A DNA stretch of 64,000 nt from Acanthopleura granulata (taxonomy: Eukaryota > Mollusca > Polyplacophora > Chitonida > Chitonidae): positions 6,269,351 to 6,333,350 of the forward strand of contig JABBOT010000004.1 in NCBI GenBank assembly GCA_016165875.1, given 5' to 3'. Below the pieces are notes generated by a model. It was not told where the DNA came from. It searched no databases and saw only the letters and a list, made by a program, of their open reading frames with translations. Each line of letters starts with the position of its first letter. Within the stretch, counting starts at the first letter, position 1. The position numbers and the translations under genes are program-made. Positions 34,015 through 46,300 of the stretch are shown here, one piece after another.

Positions 34015-37000
34015 CATCGAAGACGCTGCAAGCTATATACATAATGATCACACGACCCTGTAAAACAAACGAACTGAACTATTTATACTCTATGTCTCAC
34101 TGAGTTCAATCCGAATGACACGGTCGCCCACACATCTGTGATACATGTGTAAGTATTACAACCATCAGCCTTTGAAACTGTTCATATCAGACAAACAGAC
34201 AAACATGTTTTTTCAAGAAAGCTATCAATATGTAGAACTAGCTCGCAAGGTTACCTCTATTCAAAGCACGTCGAGAATATGTGTGAAAGTTTGTTCATGC
34301 AAGAAGGTCTATATATTGAAACCGTGCCAGACTTCATGAATATGACATATACATTGCCGACACAATGCATACATATCACAGCTCTTTTCACATTCACTGA
34401 AAATACATGTATTAATGTTCTGTATCTGGGAGGTATTCAAATGTGACAATGGTTCTGACCTAATAACCCATTTCTATATTGATACATGTCCGAAATTTCT
34501 GGAAACGCTATACCTCGTAAATCATCATTTGAGATCATACCATGCAGAAGCCCTATATCCATTTTATTTACTGGAAGGCGCTCAGAAGCATGGTCATTTC
34601 TAACGAGAGATTTCAGTAGTGCTGACGAAAAACAGGGTTTCGAAAGAACCCTAATTGTTAGGTCCCCTAGGTCATGGTTTCAGCTAAGACCTGTAATTAC
34701 CGTGCCGCTCGGCTAGTGTTCTCAAGGAGATGCGCTGGACAACAAGGAAGACTCAGGTCGAAGAGGAACCAGATCTTGTTTAATGGCCCTGTTTAACCCT
34801 CGGGCTGCACAATGAGACTAGCCGTCCCTAGCTAGATTTCGCAAGGACAGATTCCAATGACGTTTAAAAACACGAGCTTTCAGATACAGAACAAGGCTTT
34901 TGAAGTCTTCCTTCATTTACGCTCTGTCTAAATTGGCGTCATCTTCGATTCAAGTTAGTCGGGTTTTCGCAGTCGTGAGTTATCACGGTCAGACAAGCTT
35001 CCTACGTGACGAGGGCTGTTTTTGTTGAAGACCGCAGCCAATGATTGCGATTAAGGGAAACAAGTCGCGTGATTACAAACCCGTGCTTTCTTTCTGGAGA
35101 ATGGCACGATTAACCGACACAAGTTAGCATAAAATCCTAAAAAGTAAATCATTGAGAAACAATTAATCAAGCTAGCCCGAGAAATAAAAATCAATAGTGC
35201 CCCAGTTGATCACAGGATGAAACATTGATTTAGGTTAGGTGGAATGTATGAATTAAATCATGTCAGATTTTAGCAAGATCATTCCAATATTCCATTTATA
35301 TATGCTTAGTATATACTTGCCGTATGAATTTTATGGTTGCCGACACAGACCCTTTTTTCATTCTAGAAAAGGTTTAAAACCATTTTCACCAAAAACATTT
35401 ATCTCTCTTGGACCAAAAAAAATAGATACCAAAGCATGCTATAGAAGCCATCGGCTGCTCATTACCATAACAAACGGGCCTTCAGGCTTAATGGTATTTA
35501 TTTCAATTTTGCTGTATGACTTATTCAAGAATACTTTAATTTATATAATGCCTAACATGGTTCTGGAAATCACCATGGTATGCCGCGTAATCGAGAAACC
35601 TCATTAAACTCTAAGCTTCAATAAGAGAACAATTAAGACCTGGATTTGAACCGCGACAATGTATCTTGCCCAAGGGCTGGTAATCTTGACGTGGTATACC
35701 ATATACATCTGGTCAAGTCAGAGCTCTGTTTGGAGTAACAATAATCTAAAACACAACATCTACCAGAGAGTAAATCTTACACATTGCTGCGGTCTTATAT
35801 TTTTTCCACTACTTTGCGTTATTTTGTTGTTGGCGCATGCAGAAGTTAACTGTATTTCCCTCAGCGGAAAGATAGCACATCGATACTTAACCGTGTACCT
35901 TGGATGAAAGGTTTTGATCGTCTAGATATGTCATGGATATAAAACTCCACGTCGTTTCGTCTGAAACCGTTGCCATCAAAAGTGTAAATATTTAGTCCTA
36001 CTTTGCCCTAGATCGTTTGATGTGTTGTGGTTTTGCGCCGGTGCACTATCTCTTGTTTACAAGCGATTCCGACATTCCCAAGAACGCAGTTAGCCCGATT
36101 ACGGTTCATTTGCCTCTCGCGAAATATCGCGTTACAAGGCTTATCACGTGACAAGTGGAATGCTGATAAAGTAAAACTGTCGTAAATTGTCTAATAAAAA
36201 TCATTTCTCGGCAAGCAAAACCTTTTGGTGATATGAACTCAGGAAACGTGCATTGTTCAGCAGTAGCAGTCAGTTTATGCGTCACCTCGTTCAGTTACAT
36301 TCTCATAGTGCTCATCCGTGCATGTAAACTGTAATAACTCCAACAATGCGACGTCTATTCAAAAGCGGTTTTTTCGATCGTAAACTGTCCTAAAACTGAA
36401 GAAAATTGCAAGATTGATGCGTGGTGGCGATTGTTTCCCTGACAAAGGCAGCCTTTTATCAAAAACTTTTCAACTCTAACAAAACTACTGCATGCCATCT
36501 CAGTGTTTCGTTATATCTTGTCCCATTGAAAGTCATCTGTTACAGAAATAGGCACAAATGCCCCGGACGTTGATGTCGAATGCTTCCGCAATCTTGCACC
36601 TTGTATCCTGATAACACTTATAAGACTACAATAATCCATCACGTATGACGTTTAGCATCACTGTACTCACCCACCCATACAGGTTAACAGCAGATCTTTC
36701 TGTGGGTGCAACCACCAGGTGTATGTGTCATAGAATATAGGCAGGTGTATATCTATCATGTATGTACTTTTTGTGTTTAATTTGCACGAGAAGTAGGAAA
36801 AGTTGTTCTAATATATTATCTTAAGATCTCACACACAACAAACACCACTGCTGTCGTTTCAGAGTGACTGCAAAATCTTAACGCATCGTAAATGTCATGC
36901 TACCGCAAATAATAAGCTTAATTCCATTAAAAAAATATTCGATGAGATAAAACAAGATGAGCATTTTGAAAGCACAGGACTATTGGGTCATCACTCAACG

Positions 37001-39208
37001 CTTGTTCAATAAATATGCCATTAACTTGATGCCGCATGCCTGTCTCTAAATATTTAGAACATTGAACATGGACAGGATGTCAGAACGTTGTTTAAGCAGT
37101 TTAAGTATGTTTGCGTATTTACCCTACATGTCAGAGACGAAATGACTTACAAGTTTTAGTCATCACGGCAAAACTAAATGCTTTGTTTTGACTGGAGCGG
37201 GTTTTCCTCGCAAAGCCTAGTTACTCCATTGCCCGAGTCTGTTTATTCCTTCGCACGTATGGTGTTTACCGTGGGTCACGTGGAAACTGCTAAAACAATC
37301 GGGAATTATCTCCATGTTTTCTCTTTTCTCGTTCCTCGGCACTGATTACCTGGCTAATGACGACAGCAATGTGTCAGTCCGTCCGTGAATCACAGAAAGC
37401 AAAACCAAATATTTGCAGGTAAACCCTTAAGTTCTAACTGCCAACCGTAGTATGATGAACGAGAAGGATCACCATGCATGTAAATGCCAATGGATGAGTT
37501 GCACAAAATATCCCAACATTCTTGCCAATCTGTAACTTTCTATCGTGACAAAAAAAAATTCGTTCTACAACAGGCCATTTATACGCTGGCATCTTATTCT
37601 ACGGAGTTAAACTTCTATATCCTGTTGGGAGTTTGTAAAGTAGAGACAGGCCTTATGCCGTTGTCCAATCATTTCCGAAAGTTAAAGAATTTGTTTTTTC
37701 CTAAACTCTCAAGATCGTTTGTTAGAATGTAGAAAAGTCGCTAACCTCAGGCAGAACAAAGAACGGTGGCGCTTCATTCTCCCATTATAGACCTGTAAGA
37801 CACCAATTGGTTTCGGTATTTTCAGCTAACCCCTTTTGAAATTACCTTCTGTTTTACCCGTCGCGATATAATGGGATTGGGGGGTGCAGCAATAATTGTG
37901 TTGACATTGAGCAGGCTCGAGGAGATTGGGCAAATCTAGTGGCAGAAAGCTCTGTTTATATTCATCTTGGTAGAGATTGACAAACCTGAGCAAAACAAGC
38001 ATTCACAATCCCTGTCAAACTAAGTGGAATAAGCCGTTGTAACATGACGCCATGTTTGGCGTTTTTATTACGAACAAACCCAGATAGTTATGTGAACAGA
38101 ATACAAGGCTTTTTCGATCCGAAATCGTCTGTGTCATTAACACGGGTATGGTTAATCTCAATAAGTCTCTGTTTCACAGTGATGTTGAACAAACGATTAC
38201 AATGCAAACTTTCAAATATCTATTAAATTTAGGTAAGGGCGAATCGATATTGGTGGTTGTCTCATCTAACACCACAATCGACATATAATTATCTGTCCGC
38301 ATGGACTCAGCTTGCCTTGTTGACAAACGGTAAGCACTGAAAAGCCTCAATTGCGAAACTTGAATTTACCCGTACAAAGATAGTATTTTTTGCGGTTGCC
38401 TAAAAACGAACGCTTCCGCATCAGACTCAAACTGGCACCCTCTAGAGTACGCATTAAGAGTGACATTTAATTGAAGGACACGGGCATCTACCGATCAATC
38501 GCACTACCCTGCATATAAAGCAAATTTAATACGGACCCAAATCGTGACGCCTGCATATACAGGTTGCAAATATTAACAGGATATAAGGAACCATCTCCGC
38601 CAGCAAAAATAGTCCATAGAAAATCCAGTGCCCTTTTCCATAGGAACATTTCCACATGACTGAATGTGACAGAAGCAATTACTGACATCATTATAGATTC
38701 TCGAAAGCATTGGCCTGGGACCGGAAGGGGTAAAATTGCGACACCGAGAGCATACGTAAAAACTGCCCACGGCTGGCTTGAGGCTGTTGTGTGTTTATTT
38801 TACCGTAACTTGTAAAATTGTCAGCTCGGGACTATGACGCACATTTGCTTCATCGGGCGTGAGGACTTTTGCCGCCAGATGGAATTTCCGTGTATCGGCT
38901 TGTCCTACAACGTTTGCTCACGCCGTCGGAATGGGCGCCGAGGAAATGTACACACTGCACGCGGTCGTCTGCTCTCACAGTCACTATGCGGGAGTCATGG
39001 AAGCAATTTGTTGGTCACTCTCATGGTTGCGACAATAGTATCTGATCGACACGGACGCTGGCTGACCATAGCCGAACCACGCTTTACACATGAAAAAGTT
39101 TCCATTTTTTCTGTTCTTTATCTTTCAGTATGCGTTCATACATGTTGGGGTGTTTCGATGTATAACATACCCTGAATAAGGTATTACGTCAAATTAACGT
39201 CAAAAATA

Positions 39209-39223
39209 CCCCCCCCCCCCCCC
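39209..39223 (+). repeat. (C)15 homopolymer
   Basis: An uninterrupted run of 15 C within CpG-richer intergenic DNA. Its length is likely polymorphic or prone to sequencing error. Confidence 0.9.
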
Positions 39224-42200
39224 GTTGTTGTCAGTTTGTGGGTTCTGCTTAACCTAAGAAAACATTCAAAACATAGGCGTCGAAACCGACATCCGCATAC
39301 CAGCCGTCAACCAAAATGGGCGTTCTGGGTCAGTGATAGCAAGACCAGTTTCCAAAACAACAAAGAACACAAACCACGAAAGAACTAAGAAATTATATAA
39401 AATGAACACATTTGGACGGATTCATGCAAAGAGAAGGAGCCAACAGTTTTTCAACGATGACGAAAAGCCTCACCACACAAGGACATATTTAAAGATGTGA
39501 ACAAAGGCGGGAACTTGATTATATGTGCTCATCGTCTTTATTCAGGGTATACACGTAAGCCTTGCCATCAGGGTCCACTTTTGCTAAACCTGGTAAATAA
39601 ATTTTTCTAGCGTGCAGACGAAAGAGGCCAAAGGGAGTAAGATTCTACTCATTTGCTATCTAGAATCTATGACTTTTCACCGTCTTTCCTTCCAATATAG
39701 ATTTACCGGCATATAGACAGTCGCCAATATAATGCCCAATAGGAAACAGAATTATTTATTATTTAGAGCCGATGAGCTAAGTTCCGGTTGATCAAAGTCT
39801 GGTGTACTCCATGCATGGTCGATGAAGTCCCATATAACTGGAGGCTAACCACGGTTCGTACATTAAAGTCGCGTCATTTCTAAAAAATCATTTCCGCTTT
39901 CTTGGTCATTTTAATTCAGATAATTGGCCCATATTGACAGTTGAAGCAATCCATTCTTACTAATGGATTATCTCGCCATGGTATTTTTACTTTAGAAAGA
40001 TATCCAAACACACACCCACACACAAGTAATGCTTCCAGATCCTGATTATTTGTCATGCGTATTTTCTCAACAGTCCACATTAGAGACAACAGCATTTGAC
40101 TTGCCAGGAAGTGTAACACGTAGTCATTTGGTCAAAACTTGTTCACGGATACAACCAAAGCGATAAATAAAGGAAAGGTGAACCGTATAGCAGCAAAAAC
40201 AACGGGTTGTTTTCATTTACGCAGTCATCTGAAAACTATATACTGTTGAACGCCATACTCAAGAAGTTGAGCCATTCATGCAATTTTTTAGGGGTGATGG
40301 GAGAGAGTAAACCTTTGGATAGGTACGGGCATATTCTCCCGCCGGATATCCTCATACTGGTGGAGGGCAATGGCCTCGATACAACTTCATGCAAGACCAC
40401 GCCTGAAATCTGCCGCGACCATTAATTGACTAAAAGACTCCCAGAACAATGAAAGCTGGTGGGGGTTGGGATGTACACTAAGAAGATATCCATACATGCG
40501 TTATAATTGCACATATGCTTATAAATTTTTTTATACAATTCACTAAAAATGGCGACAGATGAATTGTATGGCCGTGGACGTTTTTATAGGAAACAAAGTT
40601 CTGGATAGTGTGATTAAAACTGAAGTCTTCTTAACAGAAGTGCCCAACTTACATCACATAGAGAATGATATGGGTCAGTATCATTTCTTGTGGTAAACAT
40701 CCTCGGTGTGGGCTACAGGCCTTACTCTCCTATATGTGGGAGAAATCATCCCACGTAATTGTTCAGCGGACAATGAAAACGCCTTAGGTGGTTCATGCCA
40801 GAACACATGTAGTGTCCAATTTGGGTAGATGGCCACTTCGGGGGTAATACGCTTTCATTTCAGTGTATTGATGTAAAACTGTATAGTTATATAACTTCAA
40901 ATCCATCTTACCATTTTTACACCGTCTCTATCAGCTAGACATTAATCACTCGCAACGATAACCAAGAACGACAGTCTGTCACAGAAAATAAGATAATGTG
41001 TATTGATGGGTGTTGTTTAGAGACTGAAGGTCCCGGAGGAGGGACTGCCAGGAACTCACAACTCACCTCAACACAACAAATATCAATTATCAGAAATGTC
41101 CGGATTATGTTACACTTATACCTTTTTTCACTGCCCGATGGCATAGGCTTTCCTGCATCGGCTATAACCTTTATAACATGCGAATATACAGTCAATCTGT
41201 ATATATTTATATGTGGGAAAACGTTTAGAGAAACCTTCCATTATTATATCAGCTATTTATATCGATGATTCCCCGTTATTCAGCATAATCCACAATTGAC
41301 CTTTGACCTAGAAAAAATGTTTGATGTGGGCACACATGTTGTTTTTTTTCTTGAATAACGTTTTTGACGTTTCAGAAAAACTTGCGTGACTATACAAGCT
41401 GCCAATTCCAACATGATAAAAGCACAAGTGCAACAATGAGGCACATATACATTCGCAACATTAATTCACAAACATCATATGTGGGTCTTGAAAACTGTGC
41501 AAGTTGAACAAAAGAAACTAATGAAATATTTCCTGTTGACACGCGCGATCCATGGAAACGAAAATGAAACGATTTTTTTGCTTGCTAGGTTAGAACGAGA
41601 GATGCGCGTGTAGATCTAAATTAAAATGCGTTTTGTTTGCGTGCCTGGCGGTTATTTGCGCTGAAGTTGTTTGCAAAAGGAATTATTCCGTTATTCAAGC
41701 TATAATGCTTCTGAATGCCGCTATTGGGCTTTAATCAAGCACTATGCATTTCCTTAGAGTTGTTCTCAAGGAAAAAAGCAGAAGTAAATAATGGGCCAAA
41801 TAAATCATGGTTCGAAAGGCTGAATAAACTGATGGCGGAGAGGAGCATGCTTAATAATGCATAATGAGGAGAAAATGAATATGGTGTAACTGCTCTCAGA
41901 ATCACTGCCCTGAAGTCACTTCTCACGGACCGTTATAGGAATGTTATGGCTGTCTCCTGTTTCCGCCATGGAACATACCACACTTTGCCGGGACAACGAA
42001 AACCGATTTCCTCACTTCCACTCCCAGAACGTTTCAAACATCATTGTTTGTGGTCAGCAATCAAGCAAATTGGGACACGCCCAGCAAATGTTGTCTTATT
42101 CCGCTCAATGGCACCTCTCTCCATGCGTGCACACTTATGAAAAACACCAGATTACGCCGCCCAACCTTCTGCAATAAGCGCGAACAAATGTTTTGGCGGG

Positions 42201-43924
42201 AACGAATCAGTCAATACATGCATGAATGTAGTCAAATTTAATGTGGGAAACACAATACTCCTATTAAGCGAGTTTCAATAACTGCGTGCTATGCTTAGAA
42301 ACATTTATATCCACAGCTCTTTCTTGCTGATCTTCGGGAAAGATTTGGGCTTGATATCGTGGGAACCCAATGCATATACAAGACCTTGTGAAAATCTGGA
42401 GAACTTAGAATTGTCACATAAACTATAAGGCTATAAAATGTACGAACGTATATGCAACGTTGGCAAACTCTGTATTTGCTATTTAGATATATGAGGAGAA
42501 AGCATATTGAAACGTTGTGCATAGAAGCATGTGTTGCGTGTGATTTTGCACACACACTTGGTTGCATGTTTGATTCCTTCTTGTATGCACACACTAGTAC
42601 TTGGGTCCACAGCGTTGTGGTCTCGAGCTCACACAGAACTGCAAATACAGTGGCGTGCGTGCTTAGAGGATGAGAAAAAAAGCTTCCAATAACTCAGGAT
42701 AATTCCATTTTACTCACGGCTTTTGCAGAACTTCCAATGGAGACAAAGCAAACATCAGATAAGCCAGAGGGAACACTCACCATAATGAATGGATATAACA
42801 GTGACACGGGCTGGAATACGCATGTATCTTCAAAAAAATACGGCAGGCATGCGTGCACTGCATGGTTCGAGGCGTCACAACACGCGAGCATGACAGTAAC
42901 AAGGAAACGTTTTTAATGTCTTTAAAGGAAAGTTGGTCAAATCTCTTGAACAAGGTATTGTTCGTGAACAATTCATTTATTGCTTAGTCAGTATATAGAT
43001 ATAATTGAATGCAGATAATGTACATAAATATCAGCATTTATTGTACAATAGCTATACACGTAAGGCTACACTGGTACCATGCAGTACATGCAGGGCCGAA
43101 TTGCCCTTGGCGTATGCCACATAAAGGGTCAGTGCTATTTCAATGGTGTCACTCGACCGATGATGTAAAGGGCCATATGCAATTGTTTGGGGGCTATATA
43201 CAGTGGTAATTTCCTCGACGCAATAGCAAATTAACCGTACCTGATTAGATATAGGCATTTAAATAATATACGCCATTTGTATATACAGTATGTTTCAAAG
43301 AATTCATTTCTTTACGGAATATACAACGTCATCCAATTTAATGAAGATAGTTGTAAATCTTTGGCAAATTCTTTTAGTTTCCAACACCTATTCAGTTCAA
43401 GGAATATGGCATGTAAAAAACATACTAAACCACAGTGTGCAAATACACGTTTGGGGAACCTCCAGCGACGTCGGAAGCACAGCCGAATGCTTTATAGCCA
43501 CAGCAAGCGTCCACATGCGAGACAGATGATAATACTGGTTTGTTGATTCAAATGGGCAAAGCTCCTCCGTAATGGAAAGAGCATTCGAAAGGTCTTGGCC
43601 CCTTATTTATTGATGCATCAGTTTGTATCCTTCCAGTCAGTATTTTTGTTATACCGTGGGGCCGTTGGTGTGGTTTAAACCATCGTGGAGCTGCACGGTC
43701 TGTACATTTTTAGAACCCAGCGTCGGTTGACCAACTGCAGTTACATGGTCCGTGCTCCCATTAACACAAACTGGGTGAAAATCCGTACAGACCTACAAAT
43801 TTATCACCGAAAGAATTTAAGATACGAAATACATATGGAGCCAGATTTTCATAATTTCACGTTAAAGTACAGACAGAAAATGATGTTATTTAGTTTAGGG
43901 GAACGTGATGTGTCTCAGAAACGC

Positions 43925-44025
43925 ACTACTCCAACCGCGAGACATGAGGTGCGGGTTCAGTCCCGGCCTTCGGCGAGGGATTTTCTAGATTCGCCCATTC
44001 TCCGTGTTCGTGGGACTTTATTGAC
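43925..44025 (+). repeat. tRNA-derived SINE head, second family
   Basis: GCGGGTTCAGTCCCGGCC is a good B-box. It is followed by GGCGAGGGATTTTCTAGATT and CCATTCTCCGTGTTCGTGGG, the same blocks as at 12,452 and 57,490. About 60 bases downstream a tail-type copy begins at 44,088, so the two may be one composite insertion. An open frame of 120 codons across here is a by-product of the repeat. Confidence 0.55.
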
Positions 44026-44087
44026 AATAAGCGGTCGTCGAAGTTAAAGCAGTCTAACTCCAGTTAAAACCCAGTTATGTACGTCAC

Positions 44088-44241
44088 ACGTGGGAGAGTC
44101 CGTCAGCAACTTGCTAGAAGTCGATGGTTTAACTTATATGTGCATTCCAGTTTACTCAACCCATAAAAAAGACCCCCGTAATAGTGATATATTCTTTACT
44201 ATGACCTTAAACAACAAATAAATAAATAAATAATTTAGCTC
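44088..44241 (+). repeat. SINE 3' half with (AAAT)n tail
   Basis: GTGGGAGAGTCCGTCAGCAA CTTG, a decayed middle, then GACCTTAAACAACAAATAAA followed by more AAAT units. Block order matches the 3' half of the other SINE copies, with ACCTTAAAC replacing GGCGTAAAAC. Confidence 0.6.
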
Positions 44242-45509
44242 CGTTCCAAACGAGGTACGGGGTTATACTATTTGCAGTTTCCGGGGGTTACGATGACTAG
44301 GTCAGAAAATATGCTTCATATGTGATTCCCGTTGTTCCCGGACTTTTGACAACGTCGTATTGTTTCTGCCCACACCTGAATATACGGGCATGTCCTTATA
44401 CAATCGCCGAAATGATCAGTGAGACTTTTCATGATTATATCGGTCTTTATTTAGAACACTCGCTGGTCTGAACTCAGAACTAAATGAAAACGAAATGGCG
44501 TCCAACTTAATCTTGACCTCTTCATCCAGCATGTCTTTTAGTTCTGTTCATGCTTTCGGTGTGAATTTGTCAGTCGCAGAACCCGATGCAAAACATTAAT
44601 TCATGAACAATATATATTTGCTAGCGAATATCCATCTCTTTTCAATCCATTCCGGAAGAGGAATCAGCAGGCGTTAAAGGCACTGCATGGATAACCCACT
44701 CAACCTAACAACTGGTCGTCTTCCAGCTTCCACAAAAACGCAAGGTTTTAAAGCGGTTTTATTCATTCCGATACAGGGATCAGCAAATCGTTGCTTCTGC
44801 AGACAAGGCACAGTGCATTGATTTTTTCCCGAAGAATGAACTCACATTCATTAGTGCACTGTAAATGAAACAGGATTCTAACTATTCTTTGGAACATTTT
44901 TGGTCACGGGTAAACATTCGCTTGGAATGACCTAAGCGATCAACGTAATGAAACTACAATATGCACGCTTCGTTGGTATATGGGCTATATATATTTATTC
45001 CGATTGTGTATAATGTATATATACATCCACGTTCGGTATCCTTTTTGCTTGTGCTTTTAGCGAATCAGAATTGGGAAGCTTCAGTTGAACAAATATATAT
45101 TTTTTTCAAAATATGCAGTAGTTTTTCCAAACAGGAGCCCATACATGCAAATTTCGTGAAAGGACTAGCTTGATGCTAATCAGTACAAATAAGGTATACA
45201 TTTGGATACAATGCGTGTATACTGATCAAATTCACATGCCTGTAAAATTATTGCGTCCTTCTGTCCCCACTGAAAATGTTGGCCACTTCTTTTCACACGA
45301 CTCCGGGCAAATTTCTTTATACAAATACTCGAACTTCCATAGCCCTTTGGTGGTTTTTGTTCATCGCTGTCTTGGAAATCCGTCTTGTGGTCATTGATCT
45401 GGAAAGATACTACGGTTGCCGATTGACAGGGCAACTATAGGGTTCTATAAGCGTTATGGATCTTAATATCTCAAATTTTGAAGTCGCACTCCTGTCTGAC
45501 CTGTATACA

Positions 45510-45565
45510 GGCATAAGGCGGTGTAGGGCTAGTAATTGGTGGAGGAAACCAGACAGACGTATACA
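45510..45565 (-). repeat. Possible diverged SINE fragment, minus strand
   Basis: The reverse complement reads GGTTTCCTCCACCAATTACT then AGCCCTACACCGCC, aligning loosely with GGTTTCCTCCCACCATAATG and CTGGCCGCCG of the 7,387 copy. Short and diverged. Confidence 0.35.
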
Positions 45566-46300
45566 TCAGACAATACCAGAGCATGTCATATTAATCACTC
45601 GTCAAACCTTCTCACAGAGCTTACATGTATATATCTGAGTGTCAATCCCTTCTATGTACAAAAAGGTGTTGGAAATTCCGACTAATGCTGAATTGGAACG
45701 TGAAATACCAGTTGCAACCAGTTGTGGCCAATGCGGCACTGTATATAGTGCTGGTAATGCTTAACCACGCACAATATATAGTCGCATCTTGGTTTAACTT
45801 TCTTTTTCACAAGCCTCAGATACCATAACAAGAATGTATATTGTGTGCAGTAATGCATTATTTCGAGTTGTCCCAGGTCGACCCCTTCTATCATTCAAGA
45901 ATACGGGTACGTTTCTATGATCCGAAGCGTTGAATTTTCCCTTGAGTTGCGACTTTAGCAACCCTTTAGTAGAATTATGTCGAGAAGTAGGGACTAGGTA
46001 TATATATATGTTCCCATTCGTAATTAGTAAGATTATTAACCGACGTTCACATCGTGAACCATGACAGGTTTAAAGAAAGTAGAAATCATTGGTTTCCGTA
46101 AAAGGGGAGAAAAAGTGTTGTCTTCTGGCCATATTCGCAAAATCGATCTACATGTAGGCCTACATCGAAGTTATCCATCATCATCTCTGCTTTCCTAGGA
46201 GTATTAAGGAAAATCAAAGCTTCAACTTTGTAAATCAAAGAGCTAATAAAACTGCAATGGTTATCTTACAATGGATGAAAGACATGTTACTTCAACAATA

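Larger units (their letters stand above)
34015..46300. other. Intergenic, CpG-richer, no supported gene
   Basis: Many short frames, none recognised. Isolated regulatory-type motifs occur: TCACGTGA at 36,144, GTCACGTGG at 37,275 and an E2F-like TTTTGGCGGGAA at 42,191. A C15 run (39,209) and SINE pieces (43,925-44,241; 45,510) are the only repeats seen. Confidence 0.55.

Noticed and set aside
35640..35665. Isolated B-box-like GGTTCAAATCC on the minus strand
   Set aside because: No A-box or SINE core next to it; an 11-base match alone is not evidence of a tRNA or SINE.
38834..39175. 113-codon plus-strand open frame
   Set aside because: No family resemblance, and another frame on the same strand is also open across the same bases, as expected in a GC-richer patch without coding constraint.
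43685..44047. 120-codon plus-strand open frame
   Set aside because: Its second half is the tRNA-derived SINE head at 43,925, so the frame is a repeat by-product.
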